Notes under the pieces: generated by a model
The model's input: only the letters and a program-made list of their open reading frames with translations
Told to the model about the DNA's origin: nothing
Databases searched by the model: none
Shown: one piece after another, positions 8,353-17,549 of the stretch
Layout of the letters: each line of letters opens with the position of its first letter
Numbering within the stretch: the first letter of the stretch is position 1
Origin: Sphingomonadales bacterium
GTDB lineage: Bacteria; Pseudomonadota; Alphaproteobacteria; Sphingomonadales; Sphingomonadaceae
Length of the DNA stretch: 64,000 nt
Reading direction: 5' to 3'
NCBI GenBank assembly: GCA_027483465.1
Contig: JAIXUQ010000031.1
Span: forward strand, 1 to 64,000
Position numbers and translations under genes: made by a program

Positions 8353-10740
8353 ATGGCATCTCGGGCGTCTGCGTCACAGGCGGCTGGCAGCGCCGCCCCC
8401 CGCCGCCGGGCTGCCGCCGCCGGCCGGCTGGCGGGCGTGCGCGCGCAACTGGGCGTGGCGCTGGCGCTGGTGCTGCGGCTGGCGGCGGGCGCCCTGGTGG
8501 CGGCCGCCGGCGTGGCGCTTGCGCTCGCCCTCCTCAGCTATTCGCCGCGCGATCCCTCGTTCAACACCGCCACGGCGCGCGTGGCCGGCAATGCGCTGGG
8601 CGATTTTGGTGCCCATCTGGCCGATCTGCTGCTGCAACTGGCCGGCTGGCCGATGCTGCTGCTGGCCCCGGCCTTCCTGCTCGCCGGCTGGCGCATCGCC
8701 ACCGCCGCCGGCCTGCCGCTGTTGCGCATGGCCGCCGGCACGCTGGGCGGCGCGCTGGCGCTGTCGGCCGCGTCCGGCGGCTTTGCGCTGCCGGCGCTGG
8801 GGGCCCCGGCCGGCCCCGGCGGCCTGATCGGCAGCGGGCTTGCCGCGCTGGCCGGCGTGATCGAGGCGCTGCCGGGGCTGGAAAGCCTGTCGGCCGGGCT
8901 GGTGCTGGGCCTGTTGCTGCTGGTGCCGGGCATCGGCCTCATGCTGTGGGGCACGGCGATCAGCCCGGATGCGGTGCTGGCCGCGCTGGCCAATCTGCGC
9001 CGGCCTGCGGCCGACGTTGAGGCGGATGATCTGGCCGATGATGGCAGCCTGCCGCTGCCGGCGCCGCGCCCGCGCACCCGCGCGGCCATTGACGCAGCCG
9101 TTGACGGGGCGGCCGAACCGCCGCTGCCCGGCCCGATGGTGGTGGCCCCGGCACCGCCACCGGCCCCCGGCAAGCGGGCGCAACGGGCCCGGCAACAGTC
9201 GCTCGATCTGGGCGATGCCGCCATCCTGCCCGGCCTTGATCTGCTGCGCCCGGCCCCCAACGGCCCGCGCGCGCGCATCGATACCGCCGCGCTGGAACAG
9301 AATGCCCGGCTGCTGGAAGGCGTGCTGGAGGATTTCGGCGTGCGCGGCCGCATCGGCGAAGTGCGGCCCGGCCCGGTGGTGACGATGTATGAACTGGAAC
9401 CGGCGCCGGGCATCAAGGCCAGCCGGGTGATCGGCCTGGCCGATGATATCGCCCGCTCGATGTCGGCCTTGTCGGCGCGCGTCGCGGTGGTGCCGGGGCG
9501 CAACGTGATCGGCATCGAACTGCCCAACCAGACGCGCGAAACCGTCTCGCTTTCCGAACTGCTGGGCAGCGCCGGCTTTGAAAGCCGCAATGCCACGCTG
9601 CCGCTGGTGCTGGGCAAGGATATCGCCGGTGAACCGGTGGTGGCCGATCTGGCGCCGATGCCGCATCTGCTGATCGCCGGCACCACCGGTTCGGGCAAGT
9701 CCGTCGGCCTCAACGCCATGATCCTCTCGCTCCTCTATCGCATGACACCGGCCGATTGCCGGCTGATCATGATCGATCCCAAGATGCTGGAGCTGAAGAT
9801 GTACGACGGGATCCCGCATCTGCTGGCCCCCGTTGTCGTTGATCCGCCCAAGGCCATCCGCGCCCTGAAATGGGCGGTGGAGCAGATGGAGGAACGCTAT
9901 CGCAAGATGAGCGAACTGAATGTGCGCAGCCTGGCCAGCTTCAACCAGAAGGTGCGGGAGGCGCGCGCCGCCGGCAAGCCGTTCATCCGCCGCGTGCAGA
10001 CCGGGTGGGACCCGGAAACCGAACTGCCGATCATCGAGGAGGAGGTGCTGGATTTCGAGCCGCTGCCGCTGGTGGTGGTGGTGGTGGACGAACTGGCCGA
10101 TCTGATGATGACCGCCGGCAAGGAGGTGGAATTCCTGATCCAGCGGCTGGCGCAGAAGGCCCGCGCCGCCGGCATCCATCTGATCATGGCCACCCAGCGG
10201 CCATCGGTGGATGTGATCACCGGGGTGATCAAGGCCAATCTGCCCACCCGCATCAGCTTCCAGGTAACCAGCAAGATCGATTCGCGCACCATCCTGGGCG
10301 AACCCGGTGCCGAACAATTGCTGGGCAAGGGCGACATGCTGTGGATGTCGGGCGGGAAACTGGTGCGCGTGCACGGCCCCTTCGTTTCGGACGACGAGGT
10401 GGAGGCCGTGGCCGATTTCTGGCGCGCGCAAGGCCAGCCGGATTATGTCGAGGCCGTGACCGAGGAGCCGCCCGATCTGGATGGCCAGCTTGATCTGGCC
10501 GGCGCCGGCCTCAGCGGCGGCGGCCGCAGCGACGAGGAGGCCGATGTCTATGCCAGGGCCATCGACATCATCGCCCGCCACCAGAAGGCCAGCACCAGCT
10601 TCCTGCAACGCCACCTGCGCATCGGCTACAACAACGCCGCCCGCCTGATCGAACGCATGGAGCAGGACGGCTTCGTCAGCCGCCCCGACCATGTCGGCCG
10701 CCGCGAGGTGCTGGTGGACGAACACGGGCAGCGGCGGTGA
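8353..10740 (+). CDS. ftsK: DNA translocase FtsK
   Basis: The 795-residue protein has about four N-terminal membrane helices within residues 30-200, a short proline- and alanine-rich linker (about 220-300), the alpha-beta motor, and a C-terminal gamma winged helix (ASTSFLQRHLRIGYNNAARL). Walker A is GTTGSGKS at 443-450, and VVVVVDELADLMM holds Walker B. FtsK anchors at the division septum and pumps DNA to resolve chromosome dimers at dif, guided by KOPS. An AAGGAAAGG ribosome site lies at 8335-8343. The linker is short compared with E. coli FtsK. Confidence 0.97.
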   Translation: MASRASASQAAGSAAPRRRAAAAGRLAGVRAQLGVALALVLRLAAGALVAAAGVALALALLSYSPRDPSFNTATARVAGNALGDFGAHLADLLLQLAGWPMLLLAPAFLLAGWRIATAAGLPLLRMAAGTLGGALALSAASGGFALPALGAPAGPGGLIGSGLAALAGVIEALPGLESLSAGLVLGLLLLVPGIGLMLWGTAISPDAVLAALANLRRPAADVEADDLADDGSLPLPAPRPRTRAAIDAAVDGAAEPPLPGPMVVAPAPPPAPGKRAQRARQQSLDLGDAAILPGLDLLRPAPNGPRARIDTAALEQNARLLEGVLEDFGVRGRIGEVRPGPVVTMYELEPAPGIKASRVIGLADDIARSMSALSARVAVVPGRNVIGIELPNQTRETVSLSELLGSAGFESRNATLPLVLGKDIAGEPVVADLAPMPHLLIAGTTGSGKSVGLNAMILSLLYRMTPADCRLIMIDPKMLELKMYDGIPHLLAPVVVDPPKAIRALKWAVEQMEERYRKMSELNVRSLASFNQKVREARAAGKPFIRRVQTGWDPETELPIIEEEVLDFEPLPLVVVVVDELADLMMTAGKEVEFLIQRLAQKARAAGIHLIMATQRPSVDVITGVIKANLPTRISFQVTSKIDSRTILGEPGAEQLLGKGDMLWMSGGKLVRVHGPFVSDDEVEAVADFWRAQGQPDYVEAVTEEPPDLDGQLDLAGAGLSGGGRSDEEADVYARAIDIIARHQKASTSFLQRHLRIGYNNAARLIERMEQDGFVSRPDHVGRREVLVDEHGQRR

Positions 10741-10794
10741 GGGGCTTGCAGATCAGCTCGGCGCGTGATTCAGGATACAAGTTGGGAGCGGGCC

Positions 10795-11046
10795 ATGGAC
10801 CTTGAACAGCAGCGCAATGAAGTCGATCGCAATTATGATTTCTTTATGCGCACCATCGACAAATATCTTGGCGATCATGCCAACGAATTTGCCCTGATCC
10901 GCAACGCTGAGATCATCGGTTTCTTTCCGACCGTCCGCGCCGCCGGCGAAGCCGGTGACGGGCGGTTTCCGGACGGCCGCTATTCCATTCAGGAAGTGAC
11001 CCTGGAACCAATTGATCTGGGCATCTTCTCCCATGCCGGTCATTGA
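10795..11046 (+). CDS. Small DUF5678-like protein (83 aa) upstream of a retropepsin
   Basis: The ATG at 10795 follows GGGAGCG by a few bases. The protein is acidic and soluble, with a helical N-terminal half (MDLEQQRNEVDRNYDFF) and the segment EFALIRNAEIIGFFPTV, resembling small DUF5678-type proteins; no catalytic motif is seen. Its last 14 bases overlap the protease gene, so the two are probably translated together. A substrate, inhibitor or partner role for the protease is speculation. Confidence 0.65.
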   Translation: MDLEQQRNEVDRNYDFFMRTIDKYLGDHANEFALIRNAEIIGFFPTVRAAGEAGDGRFPDGRYSIQEVTLEPIDLGIFSHAGH

Positions 11047-11437
11047 AGGCCGGCACAATGGCCGCCAGATATTGACCAGGGTGTTTGTCGCCCCGCCCGC
11101 AACCGCAGCGGGCCTGGTGTTTGAAGCGGGAACCGCCCTGATCGATACCGGCGCGACGACATCGCTGGTTGGCCAGAATATTGCCCGAAAACTGGAACTG
11201 CCGCCGCGTGGCAAACGCCAGATGCTGACCGCGCGCGGCGCCGAAATGGTCATGCAGTTCCGCTTCATGCTGGGCTTTCCCGTTGGTGACCAGGGGCAGC
11301 CCTATCTGCTGGATGCGGATTTCACCGGCTCCGAACTGATCGTGCAAACCGGCTTTGACGTGATCGTGGGCATGGACGTGCTGTCCCGCTGCGCGTTTTC
11401 CATGTCTGGCGGCGGCCACTGGAGCTTGAGTTTCTGA
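11033..11437 (+). CDS. Retropepsin-like (clan AA) aspartic protease
   Basis: The 134-residue product has one aspartyl-protease catalytic motif, ALIDTGATTSLVG, near residue 37, and the family's second conserved block FDVIVGMDVLSR near 112. A single-lobed protein of this size would need to dimerise, as retroviral proteases do. There is no signal peptide or membrane helix. The ATG at 11033 overlaps the end of the upstream small gene; a TTG at 11012 would add seven residues. The natural substrate is unknown. Confidence 0.82.
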   Translation: MPVIEGRHNGRQILTRVFVAPPATAAGLVFEAGTALIDTGATTSLVGQNIARKLELPPRGKRQMLTARGAEMVMQFRFMLGFPVGDQGQPYLLDADFTGSELIVQTGFDVIVGMDVLSRCAFSMSGGGHWSLSF

Positions 11438-11542
11438 CGCTGCGGTGCCGCAGCCGCAAAGTGCCAGTGGTGGCGGTTGTGCGGAACGATTAGACATCGG
11501 CTGCCGGCGGGGGAGCGCGGGCACCAAGCGGGAGCGGGCGGC

Positions 11543-12883
11543 ATGAGCAGCAATCCTGACCATCAGGCGATCTGGGCGGCGGTGCGCGCGCAGCGGGAGG
11601 CGGTGCCGGCGCTGTGGGCGGAGTTTGATTTCGATGCGCCGGCCGAGCGCTTCACCACCGATCCCGACGCGCCCTCCACCATCCCGCCGGCCCATGCCCA
11701 CAAACGGGCGGGCATATTGGCCAATCATGATCTGGTCGAACGCTTGCGCGCCTATGCGATGATGGGGGATGTGACGGCCGATCGCTATGCCGCGCTGATG
11801 GCCACCACCAAGTTCCGCACCCTGATCGACATGCTGGAAACCGCCTGTGACCGGGGGATCGAAGCGGTGCCCGATGCGCCGCCGGAACTGGCCGCCTTCA
11901 TCGCCGACATGGAGGCAAAGCCGGACTGGCTGGACATGGCGCTGGTGGAGCGCGGCGCAAAGCTGGAGCGCAACGGCACCGCCCATATCGCGCCCTTTGC
12001 GGTGCGCGGCGCCTTCATCGCCACCTTCATGAACGAATATGCCGCGCTGCCGATGGCGCTCACCGGTACATTGTCAGATCATGCCGCGGCCCGCCGGGTG
12101 AAGGAAACCGCCAATTTCTTTGCCGTCACCACCCTGCCGGGCGCGCTCGAACGCTTTGGCCCCGGCTTCAAGGCGGCGGCCATGGTGCGGCTGATGCATT
12201 CGATGGTGCGCTGCAACATCGTCCGCCGCCCGCACCTGTGGGACCGGGCGAAGTTCGGCTTTCCGATCCCGCAGGTGGATCAGATGCCGGCCGGCCTGAT
12301 CAACATCTTCCTGCTGTCCTACCGGTTGATCGCCGAAGGCCGCACCCAGTTCACGCCCGATGAACGCGCGATCGTGGAGTTTGCCCGCTATCGCTGCCGC
12401 CTGCTCGGCCTGCCAGAAGCGCTGCTGCCCACCACGCCGCAGGCCATTGTCGATATCATGAACGTGCGCGCCGCCACGCTGCGCGCCGGCTTTGATGACC
12501 GCACCTGCGGCAGCCTGGTGCGCGCCACCATGGCAGCGCAACTGTGGGAGGGCGACGGGCTGCGGCTGCGGCTGTTCCGGCGGGTGGAGCAAAGCTTCAG
12601 CCGCGTGTTTTTCCTCAAGAATTTCATGAACAACGACCGCGTCGCCGCGCAGGCGGTGGGGGTGCGGGTGAGCGGCGCCGATCTGGCTCTGGCGGGCCTT
12701 GCCGGGCTGTGGATCGCCGCCACCATGACCGCCTATCGCCTGGCGGCGCGCATCCCCGGCCTCGCCACGCTGGCAGACCGGCGGCTGATCGCCAAGATCA
12801 GCGGCCTGCTCAAACATTATGGCCATGCCGAATTTCTGGTTTACGAGCATCGCCCGGCCAGCGCGCAGCCGGTTCCGGCCTAG
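11543..12883 (+). CDS. MpaB/Lcp-like (DUF2236) putative heme oxygenase
   Basis: The 446-residue protein fits the DUF2236 family that includes latex-clearing protein and the fungal oxygenase MpaB. Conserved segments are RGAFIATFMNEYAALP near residue 155, ETANFFAVTTLPGAL near 190, and a helix with MVRLMHSMVRCNI near 215 whose histidine and arginines fit the heme-binding motif. Known members cleave isoprenoid C=C bonds with O2. Unlike secreted Lcp, no signal peptide is visible. The start follows GGAGCGGGCGGC. The stop overlaps that of the convergent permease gene by 4 bp. Confidence 0.8.
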   Translation: MSSNPDHQAIWAAVRAQREAVPALWAEFDFDAPAERFTTDPDAPSTIPPAHAHKRAGILANHDLVERLRAYAMMGDVTADRYAALMATTKFRTLIDMLETACDRGIEAVPDAPPELAAFIADMEAKPDWLDMALVERGAKLERNGTAHIAPFAVRGAFIATFMNEYAALPMALTGTLSDHAAARRVKETANFFAVTTLPGALERFGPGFKAAAMVRLMHSMVRCNIVRRPHLWDRAKFGFPIPQVDQMPAGLINIFLLSYRLIAEGRTQFTPDERAIVEFARYRCRLLGLPEALLPTTPQAIVDIMNVRAATLRAGFDDRTCGSLVRATMAAQLWEGDGLRLRLFRRVEQSFSRVFFLKNFMNNDRVAAQAVGVRVSGADLALAGLAGLWIAATMTAYRLAARIPGLATLADRRLIAKISGLLKHYGHAEFLVYEHRPASAQPVPA

Positions 12884-13641
12884 CCCCTGACAAACAGCCC
12901 GATGGTGAGGCCGCAGCCGATCACGATCACGGCGATCTTCAGCGCCTTTTCCGGCACCACCGCCAGCGCCTTGGCCCCCACATAGCCGCCGGCCATGGCG
13001 CCGATGCCCACCACCAGCGCATGCGCCCAGGCGACATTGCCGGTGACGGCAAACAGCAGCGCCGCCGTGGTGTTTGAGAGGGAGACCAGCACATTCTTGG
13101 TGCCGCCGGCGTTGCGCACCGGCAGGCCGGCGATGGTGAGGCTGGCGAGCGTGAGGATGCCGGCACCGCCGCCGAAAAAGCCGCTGTAGAGCGCGATGAG
13201 GGATTGGCTGGTTGCCGTCACCCAGGCCGGGGGCGGCGGCTTGGCGCTGGATTTCTTGGGGCCAAAGGCGCCCCAGGCAAAGACGATGGTGGCCAGCAGC
13301 ACCAGCCAGGGCACCATGGCGGCAAAGACCTGGGTGGGCGTGGCGTTGAGCAGCAGCGCCCCGGCCACCCCGCCGGCCAGCGCAATGGCCGCCAGTGTGC
13401 GGAAGCGCAGCCGCTCCGCGCCGGCGACCAGCTTGCGCCCGGCCAGGCCCGTGGTGATCTGGCCGGGAAAGAGCGCCATGGTGGAGGTGATGTTGGCCAG
13501 CTTGGGATCAAGCCCGGCGGCGATCAGGGCCGGCAGGGTGATGAAACTGCCGCCGCCGGCCAACGCATTCTGCGCGCCCGCCCACAGCCCGGCGCCGGCC
13601 AGCAGCGCCAGCATGGCAGGTTCGGGAAGCGGGCCAATCAT
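12880..13641 (-). CDS. TauE/SafE family membrane permease
   Basis: The 253-residue, very hydrophobic protein has about seven or eight membrane segments. It shows the family's twin repeat motifs: GAQNALAGGGSFITLPALIAAGLDP at the N terminus and GFFGGGAGILTLASL in the middle. Members export sulfite, sulfoacetate or other organosulfonates, or import related anions. There is no linked sulfur gene, so the substrate is unassigned. It is convergent with the MpaB-like gene and divergent from lptB. Confidence 0.9.
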   Translation of the reverse strand: MIGPLPEPAMLALLAGAGLWAGAQNALAGGGSFITLPALIAAGLDPKLANITSTMALFPGQITTGLAGRKLVAGAERLRFRTLAAIALAGGVAGALLLNATPTQVFAAMVPWLVLLATIVFAWGAFGPKKSSAKPPPPAWVTATSQSLIALYSGFFGGGAGILTLASLTIAGLPVRNAGGTKNVLVSLSNTTAALLFAVTGNVAWAHALVVGIGAMAGGYVGAKALAVVPEKALKIAVIVIGCGLTIGLFVRG

Positions 13642-13860
13642 GCGTCACCAATCGCCTTTTTGTGGACACGGATGGCCAGATTGCCGCCACCCGGCGCCAA
13701 TGTGCCGCCACCCCGGCCCATCGCGCCGTCACCGGACTGCGCCGTTTTGGCAGGGATTTCCATCATTTTCCCGCGGAGCTGCCTTGGCGCTGCAACGAAT
13801 TGCCGATAAGCATGGCGCCCATGCAAACTTCGCGCCAAGTGCTGGAGTGTTGATTCGATC

Positions 13861-14628
13861 ATGAGCCGCAGCCAGACCCTGACCCGGACCGACACCGACG
13901 CGCCGCTGCGCGGCCTTTCGGTGGACGGGATTGGCAAGCGTTACGACAAGCGGGTGGTGCTGCGCGATGTGTCATTGTCGGTGCGGCGCGGCGAAGTCGT
14001 TGGTTTGCTTGGACCAAATGGCGCGGGCAAGACGACCTGCTTTTATTCGATCATGGGCCTGGCCACCCCGGATTCGGGCCGCATCCTGCTGGATGGGCAT
14101 GATATCACCGGGCTGCCGATGTACCGGCGGGCAGCGCTGGGGCTGGGTTATCTGCCCCAGGAAACCAGCATCTTCCGTGGCATGACGGTAGAGCAGAACA
14201 TCATGGCCGTGCTGGAAGTGGCCGAACCCGATGCCAGCGCCAGGGCCGCCCGCCTGGAAGAATTGTTGAATGAATTCAACATCACCCGGCTGCGGGCGGC
14301 GCCGGCGATGGCGCTTTCGGGCGGGGAGCGGCGGCGGGCCGAGATCGCCCGGGCACTGGCGGCCAACCCGTCGATCATGCTGCTGGACGAGCCGTTTGCC
14401 GGCATCGATCCCATCTCCATCGCCGATATCCGCGCCTTGGTGGTGCAACTGCGCGCCCGCGATATCGGCGTGCTGATCACCGACCATAATGTGCGCGAAA
14501 CCCTTGAAATCGTTAATCGCGCCTGCATCATTTACGATGGCCGGGTGCTGTTTGAGGGCACGCCCGAAGCGCTGGTGGCCGACGAAACCGTGCGCCGCGT
14601 CTATCTGGGCGAAGACTTCAGCCTGTGA
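13861..14628 (+). CDS. lptB: LPS export ABC transporter ATPase LptB
   Basis: The 255-residue ATPase powers LptFG extraction of lipopolysaccharide from the inner membrane. It shows Walker A GPNGAGKTT (51-59), YLPQETSIF at the Q-loop (near 97), the signature LSGGE (152-156) and Walker B LLDEP (174-178). The GYLPQE-SIF-MTVEQNI and FAGIDP segments separate LptB from amino-acid ATPases. It is followed by rpoN, the usual pairing. lptC and lptA, often upstream, are not here; a permease gene runs the other way. Confidence 0.95.
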   Translation: MSRSQTLTRTDTDAPLRGLSVDGIGKRYDKRVVLRDVSLSVRRGEVVGLLGPNGAGKTTCFYSIMGLATPDSGRILLDGHDITGLPMYRRAALGLGYLPQETSIFRGMTVEQNIMAVLEVAEPDASARAARLEELLNEFNITRLRAAPAMALSGGERRRAEIARALAANPSIMLLDEPFAGIDPISIADIRALVVQLRARDIGVLITDHNVRETLEIVNRACIIYDGRVLFEGTPEALVADETVRRVYLGEDFSL

Positions 14629-14641
14629 TGGGCGGCTGAAA

Positions 14642-14650
14642 TGGGAGGGG
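14642..14650 (+). promoter_or_regulatory. Ribosome binding site fixing the GTG start of rpoN
   Basis: The purine run GGGAGGGG lies about 7 nt before GTG at 14657. Translation from this GTG begins MALGPRLEIRQSQQLVMTPQLQ, exactly where sigma-54 proteins begin, so the longer open frame back to 14489 is rejected. Confidence 0.6.
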
Positions 14651-14656
14651 TTTGAC

Positions 14657-16156
14657 GTGGCCCTGGGGCCCCGGCTCGAGATCAGACAATCCCAACAGCT
14701 GGTGATGACCCCCCAGCTGCAGCTGGCGATCAAGCTGCTGACGCTGACCAATGTCGAACTGGAAGGCTGGATCGGGGAAGAACTTGAACGAAATCCACTG
14801 CTTGCCAGCGGTGATGCGGCTGAACCCGCAGAGCAGCTGCCGGCCAGCATCGATGACATCCCGGAGGCGCCCGCACCGGCGGTGGAGGCAAGCGAGGCCG
14901 GGCTGGAACAATTGCTGAAGGATGGGCTGCCTGCCACCGACAGCGCGCCGCTGGAAGCCGATTACACCGGCGAACGCTTCCATCATGATTGCCCCAGCGA
15001 TCAGCCACTTGATCGCGGCGAGGCGCAAGGGGTCGGCAGCGACGAGGAAGGGTTTGATTTCGATCGCGTTTCAGCCGGCGGCCCCACATTGGCCGACGTG
15101 CTTGAGCAGCAGGCCGCAGCGCGTTTTGACGGGCTGGACCTGATCATCGCCCGCTTCATCATCGATGGTCTGGACGAGGCTGGCTATCTTGCCGAAAGCG
15201 TTGACGATATTGCCGACCGTTTGGACACCTCGCCGGCCCGGGTGGAGACCGTGCTGGCCCAGGTGCAGATGTTCGATCCGGTTGGCGTGGCGGCGCGCAG
15301 CCTGTCGGAATGCCTGATCGCCCAGGCCCGCGCCGCTGACCGTTGCGACCCGGCCATGCACAAGCTGTTGAGCAACCTTGATCTTGTTGCGCGCGGCGAC
15401 ATGAACGGGTTGATGCGGCTGACCCGTCTGGAGCGCGAGGATATCGTGGACATGATCCGCGAGTTGAAGCGCTATGATCCCAAGCCGGGCCTGCGCTACA
15501 GCATGGAATTGGCCACGCCGGTGGTGCCGGACGTGTTCGTCACCCGCGGCGCCGATGGCAGCTGGCAGGTCAGCCTCAACCAGGCGACGCTGCCGCGGCT
15601 GATCGTGGACCGGGACTATCATGCCGAACTCGCCGCCGGGGCGGACAAGGCCACCCACGGATTCCTCAACGAATGTGTTTCAAGCGCCAACTGGCTGCTC
15701 AAGGCCTTGGATCAACGCGCAAAAACCATCGTGAAGGTGGCCACCGAAGTGGTGCGGTTGCAGCAGGGCTTTTTCGAGCATGGCGTGAGCCATCTCAAGC
15801 CGCTGACGCTGAGGACGGTGGCTGATCTGGTGGAAATGCATGAATCGACCATCAGCCGGGTGACCAGCAACAAATATCTGCTGTGCGAACGCGGCCAGTT
15901 CGAGCTGAAATATTTCTTCACATCAGGCGTTGCCAGCGGCGATGGCGAGGCCGCTTCGGCGCTGGCGGTGAAGGACCGGATCGCCCGCCTGATCGCGGCC
16001 GAAGGTGACGATGTGCTGTCGGATGACCGGCTGGTGGAGCTGTTGCAGGCCGAAGGCTTTGATATTGCCCGCCGCACCGTCGCCAAATATCGGGAGGCGC
16101 TGGGGCTGGGATCATCGGTGCAGCGTCGCCGGTCCAGGGCCATGCGCGCGGTGTGA
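14657..16156 (+). CDS. rpoN: RNA polymerase sigma-54 factor RpoN
   Basis: The 499-residue product has the glutamine-rich activator-response region I (RLEIRQSQQLVMTPQLQ), an acidic and variable region II (about 50-130), the core-binding domain, the helix-turn-helix around MHESTISRVTSNKYLL, and the RpoN box ARRTVAKYRE at 471-480. Sigma-54 recognises -24/-12 promoters and needs AAA+ activators. The GTG start lies 28 bp after lptB. Downstream is an M48 protease gene instead of the hpf-ptsN pair often found there; those lie about 9 kb away at 24.9-26.0 kb. Confidence 0.97.
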   Translation: MALGPRLEIRQSQQLVMTPQLQLAIKLLTLTNVELEGWIGEELERNPLLASGDAAEPAEQLPASIDDIPEAPAPAVEASEAGLEQLLKDGLPATDSAPLEADYTGERFHHDCPSDQPLDRGEAQGVGSDEEGFDFDRVSAGGPTLADVLEQQAAARFDGLDLIIARFIIDGLDEAGYLAESVDDIADRLDTSPARVETVLAQVQMFDPVGVAARSLSECLIAQARAADRCDPAMHKLLSNLDLVARGDMNGLMRLTRLEREDIVDMIRELKRYDPKPGLRYSMELATPVVPDVFVTRGADGSWQVSLNQATLPRLIVDRDYHAELAAGADKATHGFLNECVSSANWLLKALDQRAKTIVKVATEVVRLQQGFFEHGVSHLKPLTLRTVADLVEMHESTISRVTSNKYLLCERGQFELKYFFTSGVASGDGEAASALAVKDRIARLIAAEGDDVLSDDRLVELLQAEGFDIARRTVAKYREALGLGSSVQRRRSRAMRAV

Positions 16157-16179
16157 CGCGCTTCACCCGGGGTTAAATC

Positions 16180-17547
16180 ATGATAAGGCAGCGCTGCACC
16201 ATGTGGCTCCGCGCGCTCCTTGCCTTGCTTGCATCGCTGCTGCTGGCGTTGCCGGCGACAGCGCAGAGCATTCTGCGCGATGCCGAGACCGAGGCCTTTC
16301 TGCGCGATATCTCCCGCGACATGGTGGTGGCCGCCGGCCTTGATCCGCGCAACGTGCAGTTCGTGCTGGTGGGCGACCCCAGCATCAATGCCTTCGTGAC
16401 CGGTGGGCAGAATGTCTTCATCCACTCGGGCCTGTTCATCGCGGCAGACAATGTGAACGAGCTGCAGGGGGTGATCGCGCACGAACTGGGCCATATCACC
16501 GGCGGCCACGCCGTGCGCTTTGGCGAGGGCGCCGGGCCGGCCGGCCGCATCTCACTGCTCAGCCTGCTGGGCGCTGCCGCTGCCGTTGCCGCCGGTGCGG
16601 GCGAGGCCGGCATGGCCATATTGGGCCTGGGCCAGACGGCGGCGATGAGCAAGTTCCTGAGTTTCACGCGTGATCAGGAGAGCCGGGCCGACCAGGCCGG
16701 CGCCAGCTTCCTCTCGAAGGCTGGTCTGTCGGGCCGCGGATCGATCGCCTTTTTCCGCAAGTTGCAGGGGGAGGAGTATCGCCTCGCCATCCCGCAGAAC
16801 AATGAATATGCGCGCACCCACCCGCTTTCGAGCACGCGCATCAACAATCTTCTGGCCGTTTATGAGCGGGACAAGGCCTGGAACAGTGCGTCGGACCGGG
16901 CATTGCAGGCCCGTTTCGAACGGATCAAGGGCAAGTTGAGTGGCTATGTCGAAGAGCCGCGCATTGTCATGCAGCGCTATCCCGAAGGCAATAACACGGC
17001 GGCCGCGCTTTATGCGCGGGCCTATGCCTGGCACCGCTCCGGCTATCCCGATCAGGCGATGACGGAGGCAAGCCGGCTGGTGGCCCAGGCCCCCAATGAT
17101 CCCTATTTCCTTGAACTGGAAGGCCAGATCCTGCTGGAGTCGGGCAAGGTGCAGGAGGCTTTGCCCGTCCTGCGCCGGGCCGTGGCCTTTGCCCCCAACG
17201 AACCGATGATCCTGACCTTGCTGGGCCATGCCCTGGTGACGGGAGAGGACCCACGGTTGCAGGCCGAGGCCGAACCGCTGCTGCGCAAGGCGGTGAACCT
17301 TGACCGCGAAAATCCCTTCACCTGGTACCAGTTGGGCGTGATTTATGACCGGCGCGGAGACAAGCCGCGCGCTGCGCTTGCCGCGGCTGAGCGCTTCAGC
17401 CTGGAAGGCAATGCCATGGGGGCGATGATGAACGCTCAGGTGGCCCACGCAGGCTTGCGGCCAGGCACCCCCGACTATATCCGGGCTGATGATATCATGC
17501 TGGTGGCCAGCGACGCGCTGGAAGCGCAGCGCAGGAAGAAGAGGTAG
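16180..17547 (+). CDS. Periplasmic M48 metalloprotease with TPR domain (BepA/YfgC-like)
   Basis: The 455-residue protein starts with a signal peptide (hydrophobic core RALLALLASLLLALPATAQS). The zinc site HELGH is at residues 101-105, with a downstream ESRADQAGASFL segment supplying the third ligand. The C-terminal half (about 260-440) carries TPR-like repeats. BepA-type proteases degrade or assist LptD and BAM substrates, which fits the nearby lptB. An alternative start at 16201 would shorten the signal peptide by seven residues. The next gene begins 2 bp after the stop. Confidence 0.9.
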   Translation: MIRQRCTMWLRALLALLASLLLALPATAQSILRDAETEAFLRDISRDMVVAAGLDPRNVQFVLVGDPSINAFVTGGQNVFIHSGLFIAADNVNELQGVIAHELGHITGGHAVRFGEGAGPAGRISLLSLLGAAAAVAAGAGEAGMAILGLGQTAAMSKFLSFTRDQESRADQAGASFLSKAGLSGRGSIAFFRKLQGEEYRLAIPQNNEYARTHPLSSTRINNLLAVYERDKAWNSASDRALQARFERIKGKLSGYVEEPRIVMQRYPEGNNTAAALYARAYAWHRSGYPDQAMTEASRLVAQAPNDPYFLELEGQILLESGKVQEALPVLRRAVAFAPNEPMILTLLGHALVTGEDPRLQAEAEPLLRKAVNLDRENPFTWYQLGVIYDRRGDKPRAALAAAERFSLEGNAMGAMMNAQVAHAGLRPGTPDYIRADDIMLVASDALEAQRRKKR

Positions 17548-17549
17548 TG

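Noticed and set aside
8374-10725. 783-codon open frame antisense to ftsK
   Set aside because: Low-complexity product fully inside ftsK; no plausible start signal or domain.
11439-11454. GCTGCGG/CCGCAGC hairpin after the retropepsin gene as a terminator
   Set aside because: The loop is only two bases and no T run follows, so termination is not supported.
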